Below are positions 14,401 through 28,075 of a DNA stretch of 64,000 nt, one piece after another (within the stretch, counting starts at the first letter, position 1; each line of letters starts with the position of its first letter). The notes beneath the pieces were generated by a model. That model saw nothing but the letters and a program-made list of their open reading frames with translations. It had not been told where the DNA came from and ran no database searches. The stretch is from positions 248,001 through 312,000 of the forward strand of contig KV748212.1 in NCBI GenBank assembly GCA_001692895.1, read 5' to 3'. Origin of the DNA: Cenococcum geophilum 1.58 (taxonomy: Eukaryota > Ascomycota > Dothideomycetes > Gloniales > Gloniaceae). Position numbers and translations under genes: made by a program.

Positions 14401-14934
14401 GGGCCCTACTACTACTATAATATTTACTAATTTAACTTTTGGAACTAGCTAAGTTTGTTAGATTTAGCAGAATATATATCCTCCGCCCTAGTATACCACT
14501 TTATCCTAAATATAGGAACCNGTAAGCCTAGGCCGGAAAGGTTTAAATCTAATAAGTTATTTATATAATTTAAGTAGTACTATAGCCTTATAGAGGACAG
14601 CTATGGCTAGTATAGTAACGGAAAAGTAATATTAAATTTAATTAAGAATAAGGAGTAGTATATAAAGTTTATAATATATACTCTAGACTCTAGTATGGAG
14701 GAGCCGGTAGAGTTTTTAGTAGGAGATTAGGTGTAGGACTTTCTATACTCTCCTATAGGATAACTACGGCTTCTTTATTATATATACTAGCTCTTAATCT
14801 ACCTTTCTTTTAGCCTATATCTGCTACTCTTAGTAGCTACTTTTTAGCTATATATATATGCTATACTAGCAAAGCTAAATACTTATAGTATATTATTGTC
14901 GCAGGGAGAGTAGGAAAGGTCTTATGCTTTTAGA

Positions 14935-15301
14935 ATATATTATAAAATAGTTAGGATATTATATTAAATTGTCTAAAACAATATAATAGATTATATAAAG
15001 AAGTGTATATAATTTGCCTTACTAGCCTTATAAATAGCTTTAAAGTAGCCTTTGTTTATTATCTAAAATATACTATTAGTATAAAAGAGGTGGATAGCTC
15101 CAAATATAATTGTAGTTGCAGGTTGCGTACAGGTTGCGCGCAGGTTGCGCGCAGGTTGCGCGTAGGCTGCGCGTAGGCTGCGTATTAAAAAAACACGACA
15201 TAGGCTAGTCAGTCGAGTTGCCAAATGCCCTTAACTGCGCGCTAATTGCGTCAACCACTAACCATTAAGGCCATTGGTAGGGTACTATATTTTGCCGATG
15301 T
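14935..15301 (+). mobile_element. Right end of a dispersed TIR element (copy 2)
   Basis: This segment is a diverged copy of about 30,970-31,267. Shared blocks include a CTAGCCTTATAAATAGCTTT stretch, GCTATTAGTATAAAAGAGGT-like sequence, a run of GCGCAGGTTGC units at 15,117-15,185, and AAAAAACACGACATAGGCTA. Both copies stop at the same bases, TTTTGCCGATGT, after which the flanks are unrelated, so this is a true element terminus. The left part of this copy was not found. Confidence 0.7.
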
Positions 15302-18300
15302 CCTAGTTAAATAAAACTTAGGTATATTGCTATAAAGCCTATAAGGTACTATTAAGGATAAAGGATAGCTAGGGTAGGATAAGGGAAGTAATCCTTATCT
15401 ACTATAGAATGGCTAACGTATCCCCTACTGTTACCCTAGGTATGCTAGGGTTAAAGAAGGCCTAACTTCTTATTAACTATAAGGCGAAGGCGTGGTAATA
15501 GAAGCTATATAGCTCGTCCCTATTGCTATAAACCCCTAAGGGTTTTGCGGAGTCTCTCTAAAAGGAATCTAGGGTCTTCGCCCTAGTAATTACTAGATTA
15601 ATGCCTAGTAAATAAAATAACAGCAGCTTACTAGTCCTTCCCCTATAATTAAAAGAAGCTAGCGATATCTTCTTATATAAGGAAGTAGGAAAGCTACCCT
15701 AACACTACTAGGGCGACTATACTATTAACCTAGAAAAGGGACAGAAGGTCCCATATAGGCCGCTCTATAACCTCTTAGTTAAGAAGCTAGAGGTACTAAG
15801 AAAGTACTTAGATAATACCTTAGCTAAAGGCTAGATCTAACTAAGTACTAGTCCTATAGGGGCACCTATCCTATTTATACCTAAAAAAGATAGGAAGCTA
15901 TGGCTCTATATAGACTATAGAGGCCTTAATAAGGTAACGATTAAAAATCGTCTTATACTACTATTAATTAGTAAGACCTTAGACTGCTTAGTAGGTTCTA
16001 AAATCTTTACTAAGTTAGACCTAATAAATACGTACTACCGCCTTTATATCCATCGGGGCAATAAGTAAAAAACGGCATTCCGTATACGTTACGGCCACTT
16101 TAAGTATTTAGTTTTACCTTTTAGGCTAACTAATAGACTAGCAACCTTTTAGGGCTATATTAATTGGGCCTTATTAGGACTGGTAAACGTCTTCTATATA
16201 GTCTATCTTAATAATATTCTAATTTTCTCTAAAAATCTAAAGGAACACTAGCGCCACGTACTAGAAGTACTACGTAGGTTATAGCAATATTAACTATATG
16301 CAAACCTTAAGAAGTGCAGGTTTAGTATATAAGAGGTTAAGTTCCTAAAATATATTATTAGTCCTAAAGGCGTAGCAATAAATCCTAGCTAGGTAGAAGC
16401 TATTACTAAATAGGAGAGCCCTTAATCCTATAGGGATGTCTAGGTCTTCTTAAGTTTTACTAACTTCTATTACTAATTTATCTATAAGTACTTTACTATT
16501 GCAAAGCCTATTACTAATCTCCTTAAGGAAGTAAAGAACTGCCGTAAAGCTAGGCCTTTTAGTTGGCCTAAAGAGGCGGAGTAGGTAATACGCCGGCTCT
16601 ATAACGCCTTTATAACGGCGCCGCTTCTATAACACTATACGCCGGGCTTACTAACCTAGTTAGAGACTAATACCTCTATATAAGGCCTAGCAGCAATTAT
16701 ATCACAGCTATTTAAAGATAGTCTTTAGCATCTAATAGCTTTTTAGTCTAGGAAGCTTTTGCTAGCAGAGTATAATTATAAGACCTATAATTAGGAGCTA
16801 CTAGCTATTATAGAGGCTTTTAAGCATTAAAGATATTATATTAAGGGGCTATTAAGCCGCCTAGAAGTGCTTATAGACTATAATAATCTAAAGGGTTTTA
16901 TAAAAGTAAAAGCCCTTAATAGACGGTAAGCTAGATAAGCTATAGCATTAACTACCTATAACTTTATTATTAAGCATAGGGCGGGAAAAATAAACCCTAT
17001 AGACGCGCCGTCAAGGTAACCCCTAGGCGCAGGGGGTCCGCCAAAAGAAAATACTATACTACTATTACTCTAAAGGACTTTAGGAATATAGGGCCACTAA
17101 CCTAAAGTAAAAGTCCTATTAGGTGTATAAGAAAACGAGCCTTCTATAGAGGTGTCATTTCTACGGCTATAAGCCAGCAACCCAACGGCGGTACGCCTAG
17201 GCTATATAGTATTATAGTTTAACTAGGCAACCTATACGTATACTATTAAGTAGCGTATAATAAGGACCTAAGTTAAAGAAGCTAGTACTTAAAAGAGTAC
17301 TTATAAGTCTAGTACGGAAACAGTTATTAAGCTTATTAAAGGACTTTAGACTAAAGATAACTTTATGCTACAAAAGCGTAGCAATAGTATAGATACTATA
17401 AGACGCCGTTAACGCGCCCGCTTAAAGCTAGTGTGGCAGTTTAATTCCGCTAGACTACTTTATTACCGCGGGAGGCTATATATGCCCCTAGACCTAGCGG
17501 TTTGTATAGAACTCCTATAGATCCACCACAATAATGCCCTAGCTAGGCACTTTAGTAAGAAAAAAACTCTAAATCTACTCTTATGTAAGTATTACTAGCC
17601 TAGTATAAATGCGGACGTTATAAACTACATCTCTACCTATAATTTATGCCAATATATATATACGCCTTAATATTGCCCTTATAGCAAGCTTTAAGTGCTA
17701 CCTTACCTAGACTAGCTATGGCAGGAGATTATAATAGACTTTATTATAGGCCTACCGCCTAGTAAATAAGGCGATAAGGTATATAACGTAATATATATAA
17801 TAGTCGACCGCTATACTAAAATAGCCTTATATCTGCCTATAGTAAAAACTATTACTATAACCAAACTCGCGGATCTCTTCCTTAATAAAGTAATACGCTA
17901 TTTTAGAGCCCCTAGGGGGATTATATCTAATTATAGTAGTATCTTTACTAGTAAGTTCTAGTTGGAGCTATACTTTACTACAAAGATTAAACGTAGGCTA
18001 AGTACGGCCTTTTACCTATAAACCGACGGGTAAATAGAACGCCAGAACTAAACCTTAAAGTATTACCTCTGTATATTCTATAATAAAAAGCAAAGCAACT
18101 AGGTAGGCCTTTTATTACTAGCCAAATTCGCCTATAATAATACTAAATATAGTAAGACGGGTATAAGCCCGTTTTATGCCTACTATAGGTTTTACCTATA
18201 TTTAGAATATAAGGTTAAGGCGGACAATAGTAGTTCTATTCTAGCCGCCTTTAAGAGGATTAAAAGGATATCCCTTAAACGCGAAGCGCTAGCAAAACGT

Positions 18301-18830
18301 TAAGAACACGCTACTAAGGCGTAGGCAAAATACTATAATTGTTATTACTAACTACAGGCATACAAAGTAGGGGATTTAGTCTTACTATTAACTAAGAACC
18401 TTAAACTAAAAAGGCCTAGTAAGAAACTTATAGCACGCTTTATTAAACCTTTTAGTATAGCTAAACCAGTTAAAAAGTAAGTATACTAACTATATCTACC
18501 TATGTTTTACTATATCTACCTAGTGTTCTATATTAGCTTGCTAGAGCTATATAAATAATATAAGGGCACTACTAGAGACCCTCTACTAGGGCCTATTAAG
18601 CTAGACAATTAAGCGGACTAAGAGGACTAATATAAGGTAAAAGAAGTATATAGAAGGAAGGGATGTAACTAGACCCTATAGTACCTAGTTAAGTAAAAAG
18701 GCTAGCTAGAAGAATATAATAAATAGGTCCTAGTAGAGGACATTAATAAAGACGTAAAGAAGACGTATAATAGTTACTTTACCCTAAAGGGTAAACGGAA
18801 AAGAAAGTAGGTAGGAAAATAAAAAAAGCT
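15302..18830 (+). pseudogene. Ty3/Gypsy chromodomain retrotransposon pol (element C), RIP-inactivated
   Basis: Plus-strand pol frame with many stops at former Gln/Trp codons. The reverse transcriptase region (about 15,760-16,340) shows LYIDYRGLNKVT and, at 16,201-16,228, VYLNNILIFS, where the catalytic YLDD has become YLNN. RNase H follows (about 16,640-17,000), then integrase (about 17,500-18,400, with DFIIGLPPSK and a YTKIALYLP segment). A C-terminal chromodomain-like segment lies at about 18,634-18,790 (YLVK and VLVEDIN). The order RT-RNase H-integrase-chromodomain identifies a Ty3/Gypsy chromovirus-type retrotransposon. The 5' part (gag, protease) is missing or unrecognisable left of 15,302, where another element ends. 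A polypurine tract and LTR fragment downstream complete its 3' end. Confidence 0.85.
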
Positions 18831-18936
18831 TTTAATTGTAACCAAGGTTACGCCCTACTAGCAAGGCGACGACGGAATAACGGCGGAGCGACGGCAATAC
18901 GCCGACAGAAATACAGATACTCTACAGCTCCATCGA

Positions 18937-19062
18937 ATCCTCCCTCTCCTCCCCTCCTTCCTCATCCTCCTCCTCCTCTCCCTCCTCATCCTCCTCCTCT
19001 CCCTCCTCATCCTCCTCCTCTCCCTCCTCCTCATCCTCCTCACCCTTATCCTCCTCCTTATC
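18937..19062. repeat. Polypyrimidine microsatellite (TCCTCC/TCCTCA)
   Basis: About 125 bp of almost pure pyrimidine on the plus strand, built from TCCTCC and CTCATCCTCC units. The minus-strand 61-residue Arg/Met/Glu frame is a by-product. The tract lies between the chromodomain end and the 3' LTR of element C, so it was probably part of that element's 3' region. Confidence 0.8.
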
Positions 19063-19079
19063 CCTTATAATAGGAGGCA

Positions 19080-20009
19080 TATTAGCCTACAGGTACTATT
19101 AGCATACGCTATAACAGCAAAACACCTACGCTATAACACGTACTAAAGCGCGCATTACGTTAAGAATTCCTTTAAGAGTATAATAGATAGCCTATAATTC
19201 CTATACTTAGAGTAGGGGAAAGTCTTCGCCCTTTAGGCGCTAGCGGAGACCGTACTTAGCGCCGGTACGTACTAAGGCCTTAACATTCTTTATAAAGGAC
19301 TTCTAGGCGGCAGCGACGCAAGCGTTAAGGTTAGCCGTATCCCCGCTAGCAACCTACTAGCGCTTAGCCCTATTAATAAGGGCAAGTAGCTTATTTAGGT
19401 GGCTATAAAAGGCCTTATAGACCTAGTCTATTAGCTATTAGAACCTAAACTAATATACTTAGATATACTAGTTAGCACGACTTATTTAGTTATTAGTAGT
19501 ATTCGTAATTACGGTTAGCCTACTTACCATAGGTAGCCCGCCTAGTAGTAGCTATATACTTAGCGTAACGAAGGTAAATTAGTTCTAGTAAAGCTGGGGG
19601 AGCGGCTTATAAGCGGTGTAGGAGCTTTAACGGCGCCTAATAGGGTTAGCGATAGCTATAAGCTAGTATAAAGAATACTTACGGAAGACTCGTAAGCAGG
19701 TAAACCAACAGCTTAGCGCTTACAATTTATAATTAATTAGAAGTTATAAAGAAGGTAAGTTATAGGCTAAACGAATTAAAATAGAATTAGAAAGGAAATC
19801 TAATATCCTACCTAGGTAGGAACTCCTACCTTTATAGATTTCTATAAGGTCCTATTATTACATTATCCTATTATTATATTGCCCTATTATTACATTATTT
19901 AATTTACTTAAAATTATTAAAAACTTTTTATTTAGAGAAGGGCAATAATAGCACTCCTATTATATAATAGCGTCGGCTAAAAACAGCCGCTTAAGAAGGG
20001 GGGGGCAAT
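19080..20009 (+). mobile_element. 3' region of element C with polypurine tract
   Basis: About 900 bp of degraded sequence without a recognised gene; part of it (about 19,190-19,700) is richer in CpG than its surroundings. It ends with a polypurine tract at 19,993-20,008 (AAGA followed by a run of G), immediately before an LTR-like TATTAGG start at 20,010. Such a tract directly upstream of a 3' LTR primes plus-strand DNA synthesis in LTR retrotransposons, and it fits the plus orientation of element C. Confidence 0.55.
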
Positions 20010-20123
20010 TATTAGGCTATAGAGACGCACTAGCCGTAACCGGCTTAGCGTAGGCAAGGCGCAGGCGAGGCGCCTATAAAACATAGTCACCCCATATTAG
20101 AGAACAGTAGAATTTAGTTCTAT
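20010..20123 (+). repeat. 3' LTR of element C, left part (split by element A)
   Basis: Begins TATTAGG (TGTTAGG before a G-to-A change) right after the polypurine tract. It is interrupted at 20,123 by element A. Its continuation resumes at 28,076 and ends GTCCTAACA at 28,169. Joined without the target duplication the LTR is about 200 bp, with TGTTAGG and CCTAACA as short inverted ends. Confidence 0.6.
20119..20123. repeat. Target site duplication of element A (TCTAT), left
   Basis: TCTAT lies directly before the left LTR of element A and again directly after its right LTR at 28,076-28,080. A 5-bp duplication is usual for Ty3/Gypsy integrases. Confidence 0.6.
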
Positions 20124-20548
20124 TATAACGGAACCTTATAGTAAGAACTACAATAGGCTCGTTATTAGGCTAGGTGTGTAGGAAATATAAGTATAAAAGT
20201 TAACAACGTAATAATAACTGGTAGAGTGGTTACCTAATAGATTAACTCTAATTATATTCTAAGAATTACTATAAAGAAGGAACTATCTAGGTAGGGACTA
20301 AGGGTCCTTAAATACACAACTGTACTCCTATAAAATCCTTTTTATATATAATATACGTCTTATATATAAGGTATATAAGTTCCTCTTATTCCTCTTGTTT
20401 AATATATAGCATATTATATAACCTTAGTTACTATTCCTTATTATATAGTTCTACCGGTTTTATCCTAAACCATACCTAAATTAACCAACTAGCTTCTTCC
20501 GTCTCTTCTCTAAGTAGTTATAATATTATACTTAAAGCGTCCGTAACA
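20124..20548 (-). repeat. Left LTR of element A (3' LTR)
   Basis: Starts TATAACGGAACCTTATAG and ends GCGTCCGTAACA. It aligns along its length with 27,650-28,075 and with 34,243-34,668, differing mainly by C/T and G/A. Read on the minus strand it begins TGTTACGG, matching the minus-strand pol. Confidence 0.85.
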
Positions 20549-23500
20549 CTATCTCCCTCCTCTTTATCTTTATCCTTAAAGATTTAAAATATCTCTAAGT
20601 TATTTACTAGAGGTATAATATCCGTCTAATTAATTTAGTTAATATTATTGCTTATTATACCTAAAGCAATTTCTTCTTTATACGCCCAACGTCGTGCCCA
20701 CACTATTGCTATAATATTATCTCTTAATAAGATTATACCGTCTCTGTATTCTTATTATTTAAAAGAGGGATTAGTTTATATTGCGTTAGCGAACCTATCT
20801 TCACAATAATTATCCTCTTACTTAGAGTGTACTAAAGCAAATATTTATTCGTCCTATAACGTTTACTCTACTTCTAATACTAAATATACGCGACCTATTA
20901 CTCTTAATAGTCGTCTAGTTCCCTAATTAATTTATTTTAGGGTCTTATATTTAATCTACTACTACGCGGCTAAATAGTAAACTATCGCAAGCCCTTACTA
21001 AGTTGGAACGTTCCTATAATGCGGAACAGAAGGCCCTAAATACTTAAATTACGGCGTTTACTCGTCTGCTTTGTCTTAAGAAGGTTCATAAGAAGGTTTA
21101 TTTTAAGGAGTAGAAACTTATAAAATAAGGTCTGCAGGAACTAGGTAATAAAAGAACGGATTCTCCTCTAATAGAGAAGGAAATAAATCTAAGTAGTTCG
21201 GTAACTACTCTTTTTAAATCCCCCTTAGGTAACTTGTTTTTTTAGTAATCCTTCTTTATTAATATTACTTAACCTAATCTCTTTTAATACTCCTATACCT
21301 TTCCTATAGCGTTTTTTAAATTCTTTAGTAGCTCCTAGGTAGTCTTAGTGTAGCCTATCTACTTAACCTTATACCATATTTCGTCGTTAATATCCTTATA
21401 ATTAACGATCTTTAAAACTTACTATTTATCTTTTTCTTATCCTTTATATGTGTCTACTTTATAAACCGGTGGCTTAATATTCCCATATACTAGCTTTAGT
21501 ATTGCGATATACTATATAGGGTAGATCTTTATTTTAGCTAGTAGGTTTATCTTAAATATAACCAGTAAAATCCTTTATATAATTTTAAAAGGTCCTAGTC
21601 TAATATAGTCTAATTTCTTACTTAGTCGTTAACTCTTAAAATTTTTATATAGTAGCCATACTTTATCTCCCTCCTTAAGATCTAGTCCCTTAGATCTCTT
21701 AGCATTATAGTACCTTTTTATTCTCTGCTATACTACCTTAGCTATCTCTATAAGGTCTATATAAAAATTCATTAAATCCTTTATTCTTTCTTTAGCTATA
21801 CTACTTATTTTTTTTACTTACTATAGTAATAACGATATTCTTAGCTTATATCCATAATTTGCCTTAAATAGTAATATGCCTATTCCTTCTTAAGGTATTA
21901 CATTATATGCAAACTATATAACTAGTAATAGCGATACCTAATTATTCTGTGCATAATTAATATAATGCCTTAGATATTATTCTAGTGTCTAGTTTAATCT
22001 TTCCGTTTAACCGTCTATTTATAGATAATATACAGTAGAAGTTACTACTTAAACTCCTTACTCCGCTAAGAATACTTCCTAAAATACTGCTATAAATCTT
22101 AAATCTCTATCCGATATAATCTTACTTAGTGCTCTATATCTTATAAACACTTCCTTAATATAAATTTTAGCAATATCTTCCGCTAAGATTTCTTCTATAC
22201 ATGCTATAAAGTATCCCCACTTTATAAGCTTATCCACTATTACTAAGATTACGTTATAATCTTGTCCAGTAATAGGGTCCTTTAATTTTAGCAACTTAAT
22301 AATAAAGTCCTATAATATAACCTCCCATAGTCTCTCTAGTATTTTAATAGGTTATAGCCCTCCATATAGCTTATACCTTATTAGTTTATTCCTTTAGCAA
22401 TCTAGATACTCCTTTATAACTTTTTTAGCTATCCTCTAGATTCTATTAATAATATATTCTTCCTAAAATCTTAACACTAAGCCCGTAGCCCTATTATGTC
22501 CTTAAGTTAGTCCCTTATAAAAGTCTTCTATAAACTACTCTGCTATACTTCTTAGGATATACTTCGCTTCTTAGTTTTTGTATATATTTATCTATAGATC
22601 TTCTAGCTATACTTCTAGAATTCTTTATACCTAAAAGCTTTCCGGCATTTTATAGACTTTCTCTAGTTTATTATCTTCTTAAGTTGCTGCAATTTTTAGA
22701 TAATTATACCTAATTAATCTATCTATATCTTTTCGTAATAAAGCCCCTAATAGCTTTCCCTTATTTTATAGTTTAGCTTTACAGCTTAGAGCATCTACCC
22801 GTATATTATCTGTACCTTTAGTATACTAAATCTTAAAATAGTATTCCGCAAGCATCTCTGCCCATCTAACCTATCTTTAGTTAAGTTCCTTCATTATTAG
22901 GAATCCTATTAGGTTCTTATAATCCATTTTAACCATAAATAGTTTCTCTATGCCTTATAAAAATGCTCTCTATTCCTTTANTACTATAACTATACCTAAT
23001 AACTCCTTATTATAGATATTATAGTTTAACTCTAGTGGTGTTATCTTCCAACTATAGTATACTACTAGGTACCATCTATCCTAATGCCTTTATATAAAGT
23101 ACGCCCCTAGTATATAATCTAATACATCTATTTCTACAACCATCTCTAGTCCTAGTTAATAGATTTTAAGAACTAGCTTCTAGGTAAATAACCCTTTAAC
23201 TTTCTTAAAGAGTTCTCTTTACTCCTCTCCCCATACCTATAGTTCTTCTTTCTTTATTAATCGCGTAAATGGCTTAATATCCTTTAACTACTGCGCTATA
23301 AACCTTCTATAGTAATTACAAAACCTTAGGAACAATCTTAACTATATAACGTTCTCTAGTTTCTACTAATTTACTATAGCCTTAATCTTCTTTAGATCTA
23401 TACTAAGTTAGCCTAGTTTAATAATAAATCCCACAAAATTGGTCTTTCTAGTAAAGAACTCGCATTTCTTAATTGCTACTAGCATCTGTTCTTCTTATAG

Positions 23501-26500
23501 TCTCTTTAAGACCCATTTAACGTGTCCCCTATATTCTTCCTCAGTTATTAAGTAGATAATAATATTATTAAGATATACTATAACAAATTCATCTAAGTGT
23601 TCTCCTAATATATTATTAATACGTTTCTAAAATATTGCTAATGCGTTTATAAATCCGAATTGCATAACTAATAGTTTATATAGTCCTTCCTTTAACCTAA
23701 AGGCTGCCTTTTATTCGTCGCCTTCCTTAATCCTAATCTAATGGTATACCCATCTCAGATCTATCTTTGTAAAGATTTGCGCATTACCTATCCTATCTTA
23801 AATTTCGCTAATTAAGGGTAAAGGATACCTATCCTTTTTGGTAATGCTGTTTAACTATCTATAGTTAATGCACAGCCTTAGTTTGCCATTTTTCTTCGGT
23901 ACGAATAGTACTGGATAACCCACTAATAATTGCGATGGTTTAATATATCTCTTTTATAGATTTTCCTAGATAAACTCTTTTAACGCTTTACCTTCTTTTT
24001 TAGTAAGCTTATAGATTAGAAAGAACCTTAGACTTATTCCTAGTTCTAATTCTATCTTATAGTCCTATATTATATATTCTAATAGCTTTTTACTTTCTAG
24101 TAACCATAGTTTTTTACCATACTTATGGTATCTCTTTAGTATATAACTTAGTCCTTTTTCTATTTCTTCGTAAGTTGCTCCTACTTAGTACTATACCAAC
24201 TTAGCTTATTATTACGTCTTATAGCGTTAAGTATCTCTAATATTAACCTAACCTATAATCCAATTAATCCTTAGATTATATTCCTATAACTAAGGCATAC
24301 CTAATACTGCCTCGTCCCGTCCCAATAGTAGGATATTAAAAGACATCTTAATTTATCTCCCTTTAATAGTTATCTAAATAGGTCCTATTTTAAGATTAAT
24401 AATCCCTCCTCTATAGGTTATTAGATCCCCTAAAATCGTAATTAATAGGTAAGATTACTCCTTTTATCTATAAGGTAGTCCTATTCTCTTAACTACTACT
24501 AGTAAGATATAGTTTTACGTTACTTTACTATCTATTAGCGCTTTAAACTGCTAATCTTGCCAATTAATTTATAAATTTAGGTATTATCCTTAAATTCCTT
24601 TAAGGGTCTAAGGCTCTACTACTGGCTCCCTTTAGTCCTATAGGCCTCTACTTTTCCTAACTATTAGCTACTTAATCTTAGTGCACTTAGCTCGCTCTTT
24701 AGCCAATGCCTAGTTCGCTTTTTATCTTTAATATACTATAGATACGTGTTTTCTAGGCATTCCCACTACTATCATCCGTCTAAGCATTCTTCTGTAAGGA
24801 ATCTTCCTAGTTAAAGTACTACACTTCCTTCCTCTTAGGCCTCTGCTGGATGCCATCTATATATATATTTGGCATTCCTATACTATTACTTGTCCGTTAT
24901 TTAGTACATTCTTATAGGGTATTTCCAATTCTTTTCCTTCGGATTCTTATATATTTCGTATATATCGTCCACGTACGCAATCTATAATAACGTATAGTAT
25001 GCTAGGTGCTTTAGGTTAACTCTTAGCTCGTCTTTATCCCTAAGTTTAAACCTTTATCATACTAATCTAAACGTTGCGACTTTATTCGCAGGTACTAAAA
25101 TGCGCCTCTCGCTTCTCTAGTCCTCTAAACGTTCCTCTAAATCCTTTAATGTTATAATTAAGGCTCCTTTAATATGCGTTATAGCCTTTTTTATAATCGG
25201 GTGGTCCTAGATAACTTTTTTATCTAACTATATATAGAAATCTTCCTACTTATTATTATGCCTTTGCCTATATTACCTTTAGTACAGCTATTAGAGTATA
25301 TACGGTCTATCCGTAAGGAAGTATCTTTTTATTACTATATTATAATAGCCTTTTATGTGTTATTCTTTAAACCTAATTAAAATCCCTAGATCCTCTTCAT
25401 TTTCTAGTTTAATAAGCCACTTAGCTCTTAGTGTGCCTGCTCTTAGCCTATTAGTAATCCTTTATACTAGTACTCTATCCTTTATATATCCCAATATACT
25501 AGATCTCTTATCTAGTTTCTATTCTTACCATACGATAATTCTTTGCCTAAATTCTTCTATAGTTTCTTTTAGTTTGCGCCTTACGCTCTAATCTTTAAAG
25601 TTATCTTACTTCTTAATCCTAGTATTAAACTTTTAATCTTTAGGCTAAACACCGCGTTCCCCTAGTAAGTCTTCTAGGTCTATATATCTGTCTCCTAGTT
25701 TAACTACTATTTATATTACAGATTCTCTAATCTATAAAGAAGCTCCTTACCTCTTACCTATAGGTGTCCTTATTTATACTCTAAAATTTTAGTCCCTTAG
25801 ATTCTTTAATCCTAAGCTTACTTCTAACTTAAGCTTAGCTCCCGCCTTAGTCTAACTAAGCGTCCGTAGTGTTCTTATCTCGTCTTAAGAGTCTTAAATC
25901 TCACTCATCTTATCTTAAGAGTCTTGTGTCTATGGGAAACTTTATCCCAAGCTCATTTATATATTTCTAAACTAAGCTACTGCCCTACTCTATTGGTTTT
26001 TGTCCGTTATAGGTCCTAGGGTATGCCTTATCTTATCTTAAGAATCTTAGTCGTCTTTTATCTTGTCTTAAGAATCTTAAGCCTTTAGCCTTTTACCTTT
26101 ATTAAGTGCCAAAATAGTTCACTATCCTACTTCTCTTACGTCTTACGAAGCGATAGACACTATATCTAGTAGGGTTTCGATCCCTACTAATATTCCCTAT
26201 TCTATAGTGGAATTATCCTCTACTTCTAGTATAATATCTCTAAGGTCTACTCGCTCCTAGTAAGCGGCCCTTATTACTTTATCGTCACGGAATATTTTAC
26301 CTAGGTTAAATTTATCGTCCTTAATATCTAATCTACGAACTAGTTTATTAGTTCCTCTATATCCTATAAGTGCTAGCTCTTATAGCCAATAGCTTACGCT
26401 ATACTTAGCGTCCTTATAAATTCGGCATGCGTTATTATAACAAAACACAAAACTTCTAATTAAACATTCTTTTATTCCTCGCAGTATATTATTGTCCCTC

Positions 26501-27649
26501 TGTACATATATATCGTCTACTAGTCTCATACCTTTTACTATATAGTAACTCTGCCCACTTCTACAGTCTCTAATATAATAACCCTATTTTCCGCAATTTA
26601 TATAAGCTCCCTCTTTAAACCATTTCTCTTACTATAGAGTCCGCCTAAATGTCTTCTACTATTAAGATCCCTAATTTGGCCTTTGCTCCTTAGACCTTTA
26701 ATTACTTAACCCTTATCCTCTAGGTTTCCATAGTTTGCTCTATCTCTTATAGGCTTCTTTAGTACCACTTAGGTCTATTAGCTCTACGCCATACTATATT
26801 TTCTAACTTAGCTTTTATTATTGTATACTCTGCGCCTTATATAACTATAGGACTCTATCCTATCCTCTCTTAGCCTATTCCCTTTAGTAGATCTAATTAT
26901 TAATCTTAATCGCCTAATCTATTAGTTCCCTTAGAGTATCCGCATCTTCTATTAGAATAATTACGTCCTAGACTTTAGCCTTAAGTCCTTGTTTATACTA
27001 TACCATAAGCGCCTTATTATTCCACTCTACTTATATTGCTAGCGTCTAGAACTATATCGTATACTTAATTACTAAAGTTCATTGCATAAGGTTCTAGAGT
27101 TTTCTTTCCGCTATAATTATTTCTTCTGAGTCTCTAAACATTTATATAAGTCATTCTATAAATCCTTCCTAACTTAAGAACATAAATTGCATATCTTAGT
27201 TAGTGGTTATTATTCCATTTACCTATATCTCCGTAAGGTAAGGTTTAAACTACTTAAGTGCTTTTCCTAATAAGAATAGTCCTATATAGGCTATCCGATC
27301 CACGGGTATAGGTAACTTTACTCCCTCCTATAAGACCTTAAAGTTCATTTACATAAGAAATCCTTTAAGCTTTAACCTCTCTCCTATAAATCTCTCAATT
27401 AATAGTAGCTTAATTTTTACTGCTTTTATCCCATTAAGTCTTTCTTCCAATACTATATTATTAGCTGTTAGCTAGTTAACTACCTCCTATAGCTATCTAA
27501 CCGTCACAGGTTGCTATAAGTTAGTATCTACTATACTAGTATTACCTCCTATCCTTAAAGTAGTTGCTACCGTTAATGGCGTTATAGTGGCTGCTTTTAG
27601 TAGCATGTTGTTCGACTTCTTATATTAATACTATAACTAGGTAGTAATT

Positions 27650-28075
27650 ATATAACGGAACCTTATAGCAAGAACTACGATGGGCTCGTTATTGGGCTAG
27701 GTGTATAGGAAATATAAGTATAAAAGTTAACAACGTAATAATAACTGGTGGAGTGGTTGCCTAATAGATTAACTCTAATTATATTCTAAGAATCACTATA
27801 AAGAAGGAACTATCTAGGTAGGGACTAAGGGTCCTTAAATACATAACTATACTCCTATAAAATCCTTTTTATATATAATATACGTCTTATACATAAGGTA
27901 CGTAAGTTCCTCTTATTCCTCTTATTTAATACGTAGCACATTATATAACCTTAGTTACCATTCCTCGTTATATAGTTCTACCGGTTCTATCCTAGACCGT
28001 ACCTAAATTAACTAACTAGCTTCTTCCGTCTCTTCTCTAAGTAGTTATAATATTATACTTAAAGCGTCCGTAACA
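27650..28075 (-). repeat. Right LTR of element A (5' LTR)
   Basis: Near-identical to the left LTR, retaining more C and G (for example GATGGGCTCGTTATTGGGC against AATAGGCTCGTTATTAGGC). The right copy is therefore slightly less RIP-mutated. It ends GCGTCCGTAACA and is followed by the TCTAT target repeat. Confidence 0.85.

Larger units (their letters stand above)
5400..14934. repeat. RIP-degraded repeats and unidentified coding remnants
   Basis: AT-rich block with several minisatellites (listed separately) and stretches of readable but stop-ridden frame, for example plus strand about 10,280-11,900 and 13,000-14,000. Their stops again fall where Gln or Trp codons would be expected. I could not assign them to a family; no reverse transcriptase, transposase triad or zinc-knuckle motif is clear. 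Two short related segments lie at about 6,905-7,105 and 7,430-7,600 and share a similar 3' end. No intact gene is supported. Confidence 0.55.
20124..28075 (-). mobile_element. Full-length RIP-inactivated Ty3/Gypsy retrotransposon (element A)
   Basis: Two LTRs of about 425 bp flank the element: 20,124-20,548 and about 27,650-28,075. In minus orientation each LTR starts TGTTACGGACGC. The coding region runs on the minus strand. A Gag zinc-knuckle-like segment lies near 26,560-26,600, and reverse transcriptase contains VYLNNIII near 23,551-23,580 (YLDD mutated to YLNN). The integrase core contains the clearest open frame, 22,079-22,294, with DPITGQDYNVIL and ISDRDLRF. Order gag-pol with integrase last marks Ty3/Gypsy. 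All frames carry many TAA/TAG stops from RIP. The element lies inside the LTR of element C and is flanked by TCTAT on both sides. One base at 22,981 is undetermined. Confidence 0.85.

Noticed and set aside
26180..26200. tRNA-like T-arm sequence (GGGTTTCGATCCC)
   Set aside because: No matching A box or cloverleaf around it; it lies within the gag-region sequence of element A.
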